Shown in pieces: positions 24,875 to 33,314 of a DNA stretch of 64,000 nt (position 1 is its first letter; each line of letters begins with the position of its first letter). The DNA lies in assembly GCF_018255755.1 (NCBI RefSeq), contig NZ_CP073766.1, positions 7,934,501 to 7,998,500 on the forward strand, given 5' to 3'. This DNA comes from Chitinophaga sp. HK235 (GTDB taxonomy: Bacteria; Bacteroidota; Bacteroidia; Chitinophagales; Chitinophagaceae). A program made the translations under genes and the position numbers. The notes beneath the pieces are model-generated. The model saw only the letters and a program-made list of their open reading frames with translations, was not told where the DNA came from and did not search any database.

Positions 24875-25491
24875 CCGCCAAACGTCTGGCGGATGAACAG
24901 CTCATTGGCAGCAGGCATTTTCCTCCATTGAAAACGATCGGTAAAACCGGTGATGATCAGCAGCGTCACTATAAAACCTATGATCGCAATGCCACGTGAC
25001 CAGCTACCGGAGCCTGTTTTGATATAGTGAATGGCTGCCACATGCAATGATATGGCAGTAATGGCCAACAGATAATAAGGAATAAAAAAGAAAGTGGACG
25101 GATACATGTTCAGGCCGGCAGCCGCAAAATAAAAGTTAGTATCCAATCCTGTAAAGCGGCCGTACAATACAGCGCCTACATGAAAGAGCAGAAAAAAGGA
25201 GAGGTACATGCCGGAATAAACCTGTATTTTTTCGGCAGTTGATTTTCTCTTGCTGCTAAAGAGCAGCCGGATACCAGTCACCACTTGTGATGCTACCGCT
25301 ATCAGCAGGATGGTTTCCACCACCGGATGACGGTACACCGTCCGGAATGCTTTCATAACAGCCAGGTGCGCGGTTTCACTATGCAGTGACATCAGCTGGT
25401 TGAACAGGTGGAAGGCAATGAATACGGAAAGCGTAATACCGGAATAATAATGCCATGTTTTGAGGGTGAATACTTTTGTGCTTTTAGTCAT
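24871..25491 (-). CDS. Cytochrome-b-like integral membrane protein
   Basis: This 206-residue protein has five predicted spans and histidines inside or next to them (LKTWHYYSGITLSVFIAFHLF, FFLLFHVGAVLY, AISLHVAAIHY). The pattern recalls the heme-b anchor of succinate dehydrogenase or small DUF4405-like cytochromes. No catalytic partner is adjacent, so electron donor and acceptor are unknown. It is convergent with the SigJ-like gene, overlapping by 4 bp. Confidence 0.65.
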   Translation of the reverse strand: MTKSTKVFTLKTWHYYSGITLSVFIAFHLFNQLMSLHSETAHLAVMKAFRTVYRHPVVETILLIAVASQVVTGIRLLFSSKRKSTAEKIQVYSGMYLSFFLLFHVGAVLYGRFTGLDTNFYFAAAGLNMYPSTFFFIPYYLLAITAISLHVAAIHYIKTGSGSWSRGIAIIGFIVTLLIITGFTDRFQWRKMPAANELFIRQTFGG

Positions 25492-25671
25492 AAAAATTCC
25501 ATTTTACAACAAGGACGGAGGAACAGAATTTTTGTGACAATTTCAAAAAAAAAAATTTAATCATCCGGAAGAAGTACAGCAGACAAGGTATTGTTAACAT
25601 AACGGGCTGGAGCTGCTGCGGTCAGAAAAGCTATCTTATCTTTAGGAAACAAACTAAAAACCGGTTGTATC

Positions 25672-26001
25672 ATGATACATACTTCCGATATTTCCAATAG
25701 GAAAAAAGTGCCTCTGTTGTTGTGGGCCGTTTTGTTGATGGGAGCTGCGGTATGGTTATGTTATAATGTTTATAGAAGGCAGAAGCGACAGCGCCGCTTC
25801 TCTGCCATGAAAGCCAATTTTATCAACAGTATTCCGGCGGCACTGTATGTGCCGCCAGCAAATAATAGGGTAACCAACAGCCGTCTCCCTGAAGAAAACA
25901 GCCCAAAGGAAAATACGACCGCGATAATACGACGGGAAGATGCGCAGCTGCAATATCTGATCAACCGGCTGCTCGACCTGAATCGGATTGGAGATCAATG
26001 A
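25672..26001 (+). CDS. Small membrane protein, hypothetical
   Basis: This 109-residue protein has one membrane span (about 13-32, VPLLLWAVLLMGAAVWLCYNVY) followed by a basic stretch RRQKRQRRF and a hydrophilic tail. The positive-inside rule places the tail in the cytosol. A TATCTTTA element at 25637-25644, one mismatch from the -7 consensus, precedes it. No family is recognised. The 3' end overlaps the convergent universal stress protein gene by 7 bp. Confidence 0.6.
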   Translation: MIHTSDISNRKKVPLLLWAVLLMGAAVWLCYNVYRRQKRQRRFSAMKANFINSIPAALYVPPANNRVTNSRLPEENSPKENTTAIIRREDAQLQYLINRLLDLNRIGDQ

Positions 26002-26756
26002 TGGGTGATAAACACAGGATGTGCCGGTGTTATTAATCCTGATAATAAATCTCCCATCACAATCATTGTTTCCTGTTTCTTCTGCAGAAAATCGGACAAC
26101 GTTGCTGTGCTGTTGTCTTTCAATGTAGTGATAGTAGAACATGCAAAATGCCTGCTCAGCCAGCTGGTCAGATTTTTCTTTTCTTCTTCGGGGATGGTGG
26201 TGGTGGTGCTGATGTGTACGATAGTCGCCTTTTTTTCTCCCAGTTCCGGCAAAAGATAAATCAGTTGTTTCATGGCAAAGACAGCTGATGGGCTGCCATC
26301 ATAACAGAATACAATTTCGTCAATAGCAGTACAGTTGCGGGGGGCTATAATTACCGGGCATTGAGCGGCTGATAATAGTTTTTGTAGAAATGGAAAAACG
26401 GTTCCCTGTGGGGCGTCTACGATCATAAGATCTGCAAAACGGCTTTCTGCAAGAATATTATCCAGTGCAGGTTCTTCCATATATTTGACTGAGGCCGGAA
26501 TGCCTCTTGCGGCACAGGTATCTTCAAAAGTTTGCATGGAGCTGATGGGTATATTTTCAGCTATGGTTTCCGGTGAATCCCAGTCATCACCGGCATGGGC
26601 CATACTTCTTTTGGGAACGACATTGATGGCTGTTTCCTTGTTTTTGAAGAAGCAGCCTACCAGTTTTGAATGAGAGATATCTGAAAGATAACAGGCGAAA
26701 TCCACTGCGCTGTTGGACGGAGCTGCACTACACATGACCAGTAATATCTTTTCCAT
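25995..26756 (-). CDS. Universal stress protein, tandem-domain type
   Basis: The 253-residue protein is the third Usp-like protein in the window. Its N-terminal half opens MEKILLVMCSAAPSNSAVDFACYLSD, close to the opening of the protein at 18686. The second half has IVFCYDGSPSAVFAMKQL. Unlike the others it ends MVMGDLLSGLITPAHPVFITHH and lacks most of the glycine ATP loop. It is probably a divergent, non-nucleotide-binding paralogue. The gene is monocistronic. Confidence 0.86.
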   Translation of the reverse strand: MEKILLVMCSAAPSNSAVDFACYLSDISHSKLVGCFFKNKETAINVVPKRSMAHAGDDWDSPETIAENIPISSMQTFEDTCAARGIPASVKYMEEPALDNILAESRFADLMIVDAPQGTVFPFLQKLLSAAQCPVIIAPRNCTAIDEIVFCYDGSPSAVFAMKQLIYLLPELGEKKATIVHISTTTTIPEEEKKNLTSWLSRHFACSTITTLKDNSTATLSDFLQKKQETMIVMGDLLSGLITPAHPVFITHH

Positions 26757-26836
26757 AGTTTTTTATTTTAAAATTACTTTACCGCTACAGGGTGAACTAT
26801 GACATTCATCAGCTGGAATTATGATTCATTACAGGT

Positions 26837-28354
26837 TTATCTTTTCAGCAGTTGTTGTTGTTTTGTCGTTTTGAATTTTTCTATCTCATCCCAGCAGCCG
26901 GTGTTGAGAATATCTGTTTTATTGCATGCGCCGCGTCTTGCGGTGGATATGCCCATTTTTACGAAATCAAAGTCGGTGAGATTTCGGGCATCACTGTTAA
27001 CCACTATTTTAACGCCTTTGTCTACAGCCTGGCGTACCAGTGTATCGTTCAGGTCCAGCCGTTTGGGGCGGGCGTTGATTTCCATGGCAGTGCCGGTGGC
27101 AGCAGCCCTTGTAAATACTTCGTCCCAGTTGACAGGGTAGGGGTTGCGGATACCGATCAGTCTTCCGCTGGGATGGCCGATACAGTGTATATATGGGTTT
27201 TCACAGATCTTTATCAGCCGGGAAGTATTATCACTGGAGAAGTCGCTGTGTATGGAAGCGATCACCCAGTCAAACTGTTGCAGTATTTCATCCGGCAGTG
27301 CTGTGTTGTCATCTTTCCCGATATCTATTTCGGCTCCTTTTTTTATGTAGTCATATCCCATGGCGGCGTTGATACGATCTATTTCTGCAGCCTGCCTGAA
27401 AATATCTTCTGTATGCAGTATATGATTGTCGCGGGAAGCAGACACATGATCTGTGATCACGATGTAGTGGTAGTGCGGGTATGCATGGGACAGGTATTGT
27501 GCGATGGCTGCGATGCTTTCGGTGCCATCGCTCCAGTTGGTATGTATCTGCATATCTCCCTTTAACTGGTTGAAGGTGACCAGTAGAGGGACCTGGTGTC
27601 CCGCAGCGGCGTTAAGGATATCGTGGTTTTCTCTGAGTTCGGGTGTGATAAAGTCGATCTGTAGTTTACGATAGATGTCTTCTTCCTGTTCTCCAGCCAC
27701 ATATTCGCCGGTATGGCTGTCTATCAGGCCTGTGGGAGTGATTTTGAGCCCTTTGGAAGCTGCCAGCTCATCCATGTCTGTATTGTATTTTACAGAGCCG
27801 GTATAATACAACAGGCTGGCGCCAAAGTATTTATTGGTGGCCAGGCGGATGTCTACCTGCATCTGGTTGCGTAGTACCACGCAGAAATGATGTGGGCCTG
27901 CGGCGATGATGCCTTCTGTTTGCGGCATACGGGCGATTTTATAGAGTAGTTTCCGCCTGTCTGCTTCACTCAGCTGCACTAGTATATCGATGTCTCCGAT
28001 GGTATCTTTTCCTCTTCGCAAACTACCGGTCAGTAATACTTTTTCTACCTGCGGAAACTGTCCGATGGCCCTTAACAGCTCTTCTCCGATAAGGTGCGCA
28101 TCCCAGCGTAGGTAGCGGCTGTTGGCGTTTTTGTATAGCTTAAGTGCCTGCCGGATATTTTTAACCTGCAATGGTGTAAGACCTTCTACGGTTTCGAGCC
28201 GGCCATTGCTGATAAGCGGGATTAACTCCCGCGTACTATTGACTTTCAGCTGTTCCTGTATGGCGTTCACTTCCCGGCCCGTGATACCCCGGATATTCCC
28301 AAGACCGGCCAGCGGAGCGGGAATGGTAGGACTGTTTTTGGAATGTGTTTTCAT
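26837..28354 (-). CDS. polX: PolX-type polymerase/PHP exonuclease-like protein
   Basis: The 505-residue protein has a helix-hairpin-helix start (LGNIRGITGREVNAIQEQL, GLTPLQVKNIRQAL) and a nucleotidyltransferase core with GSLRRGKDTIGDIDILVQL and a third carboxylate in QVDIRLATN, so all three catalytic Asp are present. A C-terminal PHP domain follows with GDMQIHTNWSDG, ITDHVSAS and a late NSDAR. Bacterial PolX fills gaps in base excision repair, and its PHP domain gives 3'-5' exonuclease activity. It is shorter than usual (about 570), apparently at the N-terminal 8-kDa domain. Confidence 0.9.
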   Translation of the reverse strand: MKTHSKNSPTIPAPLAGLGNIRGITGREVNAIQEQLKVNSTRELIPLISNGRLETVEGLTPLQVKNIRQALKLYKNANSRYLRWDAHLIGEELLRAIGQFPQVEKVLLTGSLRRGKDTIGDIDILVQLSEADRRKLLYKIARMPQTEGIIAAGPHHFCVVLRNQMQVDIRLATNKYFGASLLYYTGSVKYNTDMDELAASKGLKITPTGLIDSHTGEYVAGEQEEDIYRKLQIDFITPELRENHDILNAAAGHQVPLLVTFNQLKGDMQIHTNWSDGTESIAAIAQYLSHAYPHYHYIVITDHVSASRDNHILHTEDIFRQAAEIDRINAAMGYDYIKKGAEIDIGKDDNTALPDEILQQFDWVIASIHSDFSSDNTSRLIKICENPYIHCIGHPSGRLIGIRNPYPVNWDEVFTRAAATGTAMEINARPKRLDLNDTLVRQAVDKGVKIVVNSDARNLTDFDFVKMGISTARRGACNKTDILNTGCWDEIEKFKTTKQQQLLKR

Positions 28355-28448
28355 GATGAGTCCGGATTTTGAGGTTACAGAGCACCGTGTTTTGTCAATG
28401 TAAATTTACGTTGTTGTATAGGGGGAATGTATGACAGATATTAACCGG

Positions 28449-28470
28449 AATCCTGATTATAATCAGGATT
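28449..28470. promoter_or_regulatory. 22-bp perfect palindrome, candidate operator
   Basis: AATCCTGATTA is followed directly by its reverse complement TAATCAGGATT, with no loop or mismatch. It lies between the divergent polX gene (start 28354) and the secreted-protein gene (start 28568). A symmetric site with no T tail fits a dimeric repressor better than a terminator. Confidence 0.55.
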
Positions 28471-28567
28471 ATAAAGAACTGATCCCTGTCATGATTTGTT
28501 ATGAGTAGTGTCATTTGTTGTGTGGAAAGAAGCAGGTAGATTTAGTTTGCTATTTAAAGTACAAGGG

Positions 28568-29614
28568 ATGAAATATTTATGGAAGTTGTTGTTGGTGACG
28601 CTGCTTGTATTGCTGGTAGTATGGATTGTTTGGAAACCTGGTCGTCATGAAATACCTCCAAAGGAGGAGATTCCGAAAAAGGAAAGTGTGGTTGTTAACA
28701 AACCCGCGCGGGTAGACAGTATAGCGAAAAGCAATACCGTGGATACACTAATGTATCAGCAGCGGATGCTGTACCTGCTGCATGACTCTCCTTCGAAGGC
28801 ATGGCCGGTCAGTACCTATTACCCGCTTCCGGGGGCCTTGTTACCCTTCAACCGGATTGTGGCTTACTATGGTAATTTTTACACGCCCCGGCTGGGAGTG
28901 CTGGGGACTGTCCCGGTAGACAGCATGCTGTCCCGGTTAAAGGAAACTGTAGCATTATGGGAAGCTGCAGACAGCACCACACCGGTTATTCCGGCTTTTC
29001 ATTATATCGCTGTAACGGCCCAGCGCAGCCCCGGTGCAGATGGTAAGTACCGTCAGCGTATGCCTGCCACCGCTATCAGCAAAGCGCTGGATCTGGCAAC
29101 GCAGGAGCATGCCATCGTTTTCCTGGATATACAACCCGGACAGAGCAAGCTCCGTGATGAGCTGCCTCTCCTGGAAAAATTTATGTCCCGTCCGGAAGTG
29201 CATCTGGGTATAGATCCTGAATACTCCATGAAAAATGGCCGTGCTCCCTGTTCTGTAATTGGTACAATGGATGCAGATGATATTAACTACGCCAGTTCCT
29301 GGCTGGCAGGAATCGTCAAACAATATGGCCTGCCTCCCAAAATACTGGTGGTGCACCGTTTTACACAGGGGATGGTCACGAATTACAAAGATATTCACCT
29401 TCAACCGGAAGTACAGATTGTAATGGATATGGATGGATTCGGAGGAGTGGCAAAGAAGAAACATACCTACCATAGCTGGATTGCCGGGCAGCCAGTGCAG
29501 TTTACCGGTTTTAAGTTGTTTTACGAGGTAGATGTGGCCACCGGAGGCCATCTCATGGAGCCCGATGAAGTGTTGAAACTGTATCCCCGTCCGATTTATA
29601 TTCAATACCAATAA
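28568..29614 (+). CDS. Envelope protein of unknown function, possible TIM-barrel
   Basis: The 348-residue protein starts MKYLWKLLLVTLLVLLVVWI, an N-terminal anchor or signal. An upstream TTG would only add an unlikely leader. The middle contains regular strand motifs (IVAYYGNFYTPRLGVLG, IVFLDIQPGQS, VHLGIDPEYSM, ILVVHRFTQGM, VMDMDGFGG, GFKLFYEVD), as in a secreted (beta/alpha)8 fold. I recall similar unannotated lipoproteins in Actinobacteria, but know no activity. The acidic residues at strand ends (D in DIQPG, DPEYS) would suit a hydrolase (inferred). It is followed after 4 bp by a polysaccharide deacetylase gene, suggesting a cell-wall or glycan role. Confidence 0.7.
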   Translation: MKYLWKLLLVTLLVLLVVWIVWKPGRHEIPPKEEIPKKESVVVNKPARVDSIAKSNTVDTLMYQQRMLYLLHDSPSKAWPVSTYYPLPGALLPFNRIVAYYGNFYTPRLGVLGTVPVDSMLSRLKETVALWEAADSTTPVIPAFHYIAVTAQRSPGADGKYRQRMPATAISKALDLATQEHAIVFLDIQPGQSKLRDELPLLEKFMSRPEVHLGIDPEYSMKNGRAPCSVIGTMDADDINYASSWLAGIVKQYGLPPKILVVHRFTQGMVTNYKDIHLQPEVQIVMDMDGFGGVAKKKHTYHSWIAGQPVQFTGFKLFYEVDVATGGHLMEPDEVLKLYPRPIYIQYQ

Positions 29615-29618
29615 ACTG

Positions 29619-30344
29619 ATGAAACACCTGATTGTTTTCTGGCTCTGCTGCTTGCCGGTGATCGTCACCGGCCAACAGCTGCCTGTCCTGTGTTATCACA
29701 ACATCACCATTCCGGGAACCCATAAAAATGATCTGTTGCATGTAGACCAGGCACAATTTGAACGACAGCTCAGAACCCTTGCAGACAGTGGTTATCATAC
29801 CATATCTCCGGATGCAGCCATCACTTTGCTGAAAGAAGGGCGGCCTATACCTCCCCGCACCTGTATCATCACCTTTGATGATTCGCATGCAGAACATGCA
29901 ACGGTAGCTGCGCCACTGTTGCAACACTTTGGTTTGCGGGGTGTTTTTTTTGTGATGACTGTTACATTAAACAAACCCCGGTATCTGACGAAGGATCAGA
30001 TCAAAACCATGGCTGATCAGGGACATGTGATTGCTTCTCATACATGGGATCATCCTCATCTTAAACTCACGGGTGTAATGGACTGGCAAAAGCAGCTGGT
30101 GGGGCCCAGGCAGCAGCTGGAAAAAATAACCGGTCGCCCCGTCTGGTACTTTGCCTATCCGTTTGGAGAATATAACGACAGTATTATTGTTGAACTGAAG
30201 AAAGCCGGGTATAAAGCTGCTTTCCAGCTGAACCGCCCTCCGGTGCCGGGGAATGAACTGTATACACTTCGGCGTATAATGGTAGACGGCAACTGGTCAG
30301 GCTCCAGACTTGTAGAAGCGATGGCTGTTTACGGAACACAATAA
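29619..30344 (+). CDS. Secreted polysaccharide deacetylase (CE4)
   Basis: The 241-residue CE4/NodB-fold protein has a signal peptide (MKHLIVFWLCCLPVIVTGQ). Motif 1 ITFDDSHAEHA contains catalytic Asp87/Asp88. The zinc motif SHTWDHPHL has the usual H-x4-H arrangement, and AYPFGEYND supplies motif 3. Family members remove N-acetyl groups from chitin oligomers or peptidoglycan in the periplasm or outside. The gene is 4 bp after the unknown envelope protein gene and 18 bp before the alcohol dehydrogenase gene, so all three may be one operon. Confidence 0.92.
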   Translation: MKHLIVFWLCCLPVIVTGQQLPVLCYHNITIPGTHKNDLLHVDQAQFERQLRTLADSGYHTISPDAAITLLKEGRPIPPRTCIITFDDSHAEHATVAAPLLQHFGLRGVFFVMTVTLNKPRYLTKDQIKTMADQGHVIASHTWDHPHLKLTGVMDWQKQLVGPRQQLEKITGRPVWYFAYPFGEYNDSIIVELKKAGYKAAFQLNRPPVPGNELYTLRRIMVDGNWSGSRLVEAMAVYGTQ

Positions 30345-30361
30345 AACCAAAAATCTGTTTT

Positions 30362-31381
30362 ATGAAACAACAACAGATCACTATCCCCAACACCATGCAG
30401 GCCATGGTATTGGAAAAAGGGGGCAGGCCGCTGTCGCTGCAAACGGTGCCGGTGCCGGTTCCCGCCGCAGGGCAGGTATTGATAAAGGTCATCGCCTGCG
30501 GCGTATGCCGGACCGACCTGCATATTGTTGACGGAGAACTGCCCAATCCATCACTGCCGCTGATTCCGGGGCATGAGATTGTAGGGATGGTGGTGGCCAC
30601 CGGAGATGGCGTGACTGCTCTTAAGATAGGAGAAAAGGTAGGAGTGCCATGGCTGGCTTATACCTGCGGCCATTGCAAGTACTGTTTACAGGAACATGAA
30701 AATCTGTGTGAACATGGACTGTTTACGGGCTATTCCGTCAACGGGGGATATGCAGAATATACCTTGGCGCTGGCTGCCTATTGTCTGAAGCTGCCGGAAA
30801 CATATGCGCATCCGGGCGGAGCACCGTTGTTATGTGCAGGATTGATCGGATACAGAGCCTGGCGTATGATACCCGGATATGCTGAAAACATTGGGTTCTA
30901 CGGGTATGGAGCTGCAGCACATATACTGGTGCAGATAGCGAAGTTCCACTATAAACTGGTATATGCTTTTACCAGACCTGGTGACGGCGATAGGCAGGAG
31001 TTTGCTTTAAAAACAGGGGCTGCATGGGCAGGCAGTTCCGAGGATGAGCCTCCGATATTGATGGATGCCGCTATTATCTTTGCTCCCGACGGATCGCTGG
31101 TGCCGCGGGCATTATCACAAGTCGACAAAGGCGGGGTGGTGGTATGTGCCGGCATTCATATGAGTGATATTCCTGCTTTCCCTTACAATATGTTGTGGGA
31201 GGAAAGAGTGATACGTTCTGTAGCTAACCTTACCCGAAAAGACGGAGAGCAGCTGATGGAGCTGTTGTCCAAAATGCAGGTGATGACAGCCATACAGACT
31301 TTCGCGCTTTCACAGGCCAATGAAGCACTCACTGCCCTGCGGGAGGGGAAAATTAAAGGAGCCGCTGTGCTCGTGATGTAG
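30362..31381 (+). CDS. Zinc-dependent alcohol dehydrogenase
   Basis: This 339-residue MDR-family protein has catalytic-zinc ligands (ACGVCRTDLH, PGHEIVG), the structural-zinc C4 cluster CGHCKYCLQEHENLCEHG, and a nucleotide fold (NIGFYGYGAAAHILVQI). The glycine-rich loop GYGAAA differs from the usual GxGxxG but still fits NAD(P)H. It is of the AdhP/AdhA-like group found in many Bacteroidota. It is the last gene of the three-gene set and is convergent with the coiled-coil protein gene. Confidence 0.92.
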   Translation: MKQQQITIPNTMQAMVLEKGGRPLSLQTVPVPVPAAGQVLIKVIACGVCRTDLHIVDGELPNPSLPLIPGHEIVGMVVATGDGVTALKIGEKVGVPWLAYTCGHCKYCLQEHENLCEHGLFTGYSVNGGYAEYTLALAAYCLKLPETYAHPGGAPLLCAGLIGYRAWRMIPGYAENIGFYGYGAAAHILVQIAKFHYKLVYAFTRPGDGDRQEFALKTGAAWAGSSEDEPPILMDAAIIFAPDGSLVPRALSQVDKGGVVVCAGIHMSDIPAFPYNMLWEERVIRSVANLTRKDGEQLMELLSKMQVMTAIQTFALSQANEALTALREGKIKGAAVLVM

Positions 31382-31389
31382 GGGGTGTT

Positions 31390-31839
31390 TCAAGTCAACA
31401 TGGTAGGAGGTTCGGGGACATAGCGTTCGGCCGGCTGTTGGCTATTGTCGGGAATTTGTTTTTTCAGTTTTTCCTTCACACGTTCTACTCTTTTTTTCAG
31501 GCCGTTAAACTCCTTTTCTACTGTGGTTTTGAAGGACTCCCATTTTTCATCTGCTACTCTCGTTTCTTCTTTTACTTTTTCCCGCAGGTTAGCTTCTTCC
31601 CGCTTGATAGCTGCCATTTCTTTTTTGAAATCTGCTTCTTCTGACTTCTTTAATTTACCAGCATCCTCTTTCAGTCTTTCCTGTTCTTTGTCCAGAGAGT
31701 CGAGCGCATTTCTGGTTTTTACCTTGAGTTGTCTGATGTCAGTAGCTGCTTTGGTTTCTTTCTGTTGGGCCAGGGACGGTCTGCTGACAGATGCCAGTGG
31801 CAGTATTAACAGTAGCAGACAGAGTTTCCGGATTGCCAT
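31390..31839 (-). CDS. Periplasmic coiled-coil protein, hypothetical
   Basis: The 149-residue protein has a signal peptide ending SLAQ (about 26), then a highly charged Lys/Glu-rich helix from about 30 to 130 with heptad-like spacing (LKVKTRNALDSLDKEQERL, EEANLREKVKEETRV). The tail is proline-rich (VPEPPTM). No enzymatic motif is seen. It may be a periplasmic spacer or chaperone-like protein (inferred). It is convergent with the alcohol dehydrogenase gene, 8 bp apart, with no visible terminator between. Confidence 0.7.
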   Translation of the reverse strand: MAIRKLCLLLLILPLASVSRPSLAQQKETKAATDIRQLKVKTRNALDSLDKEQERLKEDAGKLKKSEEADFKKEMAAIKREEANLREKVKEETRVADEKWESFKTTVEKEFNGLKKRVERVKEKLKKQIPDNSQQPAERYVPEPPTMLT

Positions 31840-31880
31840 GATTTCGTTTTGTTTTCGGGTGAAAGATTAATGCTGAAAGA

Positions 31881-32057
31881 TTAATATTGATATAGTAGCA
31901 ACAGCTGATACATTAACCACAGCAATTTCAGCAGCAACACTTTTAACAGAGGCAGTGTGATGGCAAAGATGACCAGGCTCACGGCCCAGGAAGAAACGGC
32001 TGTTCCTGTATGAGCCGGAAAGCTATGTCTGCCGGAGTGAAACAAATGGTATTGCAT
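31881..32057 (-). CDS. Small membrane peptide, 58 residues (candidate)
   Basis: A 58-codon frame starts MQYHLFHSGRHSFPAHTG and has one strong hydrophobic span (about 22-55, VSLVIFAITLPLLKVLLL onward) ending in YQY. It is too short for most gene finders. It lies 41 bp upstream of the coiled-coil gene on the same strand, so could share its transcript. The strong span and clean ATG support it, but no homologue is known to me. Confidence 0.4.
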   Translation of the reverse strand: MQYHLFHSGRHSFPAHTGTAVSSWAVSLVIFAITLPLLKVLLLKLLWLMYQLLLLYQY

Positions 32058-32178
32058 GGCTTCGTCTGATGCTTCTCTAATTAATATAAACAGCGCTAAC
32101 CGTGTGAATGTTATAATTGCTGAGCCAGGCTACGCCCCATCTATGTTTCGTGGTTATAACAGTATAGTATATACGAAG

Positions 32179-32204
32179 AAAGGTCTTTCAATAGAAAGAC
32201 CTTT
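32179..32204. terminator. Bidirectional terminator after the AraC gene
   Basis: AAAGGTCTTTC (32179-32189) pairs with GAAAGACCTTT (32194-32204), 11 bp with a 4-base loop. It ends the AraC gene on the minus strand. The plus side has the better T-rich tail. Confidence 0.75.
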
Positions 32205-32232
32205 TATTGTTTAATAAGTGTGTTATCAGTGA

Positions 32233-33117
32233 TCATCCTTTTTCCACATGCTGAAAATAATTGTTGAGATACTGACTGGGAGATTTACCAGTAACGGACT
32301 TGAATACACGATTAAAATTGGTGATGCTGTTAAACCCGGTAGTATAGGCTACGGTAGCAATATTATCATAATCGCCGTCTGTCAGTTTTTTGCAGGCCTC
32401 ATTAATACGTACCTCATTGAGAAAGGAGACGAAGGTGCGCCGGGTATGTTTTTTAAAGAAGCGGCAGAAGGCATGAGGGGTCATATGTACCTGTCCGGCT
32501 GCGTCTTCCAGCGTAATCGGCTGTTCATAATGATGCATGATATAATTGTAGATATTCCCGATGCGGATACCATCATGATCACTGACAGTGACTTTTTTGT
32601 TGACTGCAGCCAGCGGGGCAATATCCGTGTAGCCCGACAGCAGGCGGAGCAGTTCCACAAAATGCATCAGCTGTTCAGGTCCGTTGGCATTGGTGATGCG
32701 CAGCATACAGGCGGATATCTCGGTGGTTTGCGGTGCCGGTACTTTAAATCCGGATTGTTGTTGCTGTACAAAGTTCTTCAGCGGTTTCATTTCCGGAAGA
32801 TTAAATAATGCGGAGAGTGCGCCATCGGAATTAAAGAAGAGCGTCTGTGCCATTACTTTTTTCCGGTTTCTAGGTAAAAAGTAGGAGGGATCACTTTTGA
32901 AGATATGAGGTTGATTGGCGCCCAGCCAGAAAATATCGTTGGGCCGGAAGGCATGCATGTTGTTGTCTGCCACCAGTGTACCTTCACCCTGTTGTACCCA
33001 GGTGAGCTGCACCTCCTGGTGCCGATGGAGATGCGGATAAAAATATGGCATCACGTCTTTCTGCAGAATAATAGATTTATCGACAGCCACAGGGACCGTA
33101 AACTGTAAAACTTTCAT
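32233..33117 (-). CDS. AraC-family regulator of hydroxyproline use
   Basis: This 294-residue regulator has an N-terminal cupin-like sensor (about 15-130, VDKSIILQKDVMPYFYPHLHRHQEVQLTWV) and an AraC double helix-turn-helix at about 190-290 (PITLEDAAGQVHMTPHAFCRFFKKH, VAYTTGFNSITNFNRVFKSVTGKSPSQYL). It is divergent from the hydroxyproline operon with about 197 bp between them, including a 9-bp inverted repeat. It is therefore the probable activator responding to hydroxyproline or a pathway intermediate. Confidence 0.88.
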   Translation of the reverse strand: MKVLQFTVPVAVDKSIILQKDVMPYFYPHLHRHQEVQLTWVQQGEGTLVADNNMHAFRPNDIFWLGANQPHIFKSDPSYFLPRNRKKVMAQTLFFNSDGALSALFNLPEMKPLKNFVQQQQSGFKVPAPQTTEISACMLRITNANGPEQLMHFVELLRLLSGYTDIAPLAAVNKKVTVSDHDGIRIGNIYNYIMHHYEQPITLEDAAGQVHMTPHAFCRFFKKHTRRTFVSFLNEVRINEACKKLTDGDYDNIATVAYTTGFNSITNFNRVFKSVTGKSPSQYLNNYFQHVEKG

Positions 33118-33158
33118 ATTGTTGGCGGTTGAATCGAGGATGAGTCAATATTACGAAT

Positions 33159-33210
33159 ATTAACCGTATTTATAGCTGTTATATCTCCAAGTGGTTAAAA
33201 AACGGTTAAT
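33159..33210. promoter_or_regulatory. Inverted repeat, candidate AraC operator
   Basis: ATTAACCGT (33159-33167) and ACGGTTAAT (33202-33210) are exact inverse copies 34 bp apart. A further GGTTAA half-site lies at 33193-33198. Position between divergent genes suits AraC-type binding. Confidence 0.5.
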
Positions 33211-33290
33211 GGTAATCGATTTTTCTAAAACTGGTCAATATCAGGTTATAATTGATTACTATCGGGAAAGTAAACTGCGTGTTGTCGGGA

Positions 33291-33298
33291 TATTTTTG
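33291..33298 (+). promoter_or_regulatory. -7 element of the hydroxyproline operon
   Basis: TATTTTTG is an exact TAnnTTTG match 16 bp before the ATG at 33315. The -33 TTG is missing, as expected for an activator-dependent promoter. Confidence 0.45.
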
Positions 33299-33314
33299 GA
33301 AAAACTTTTTTCTT

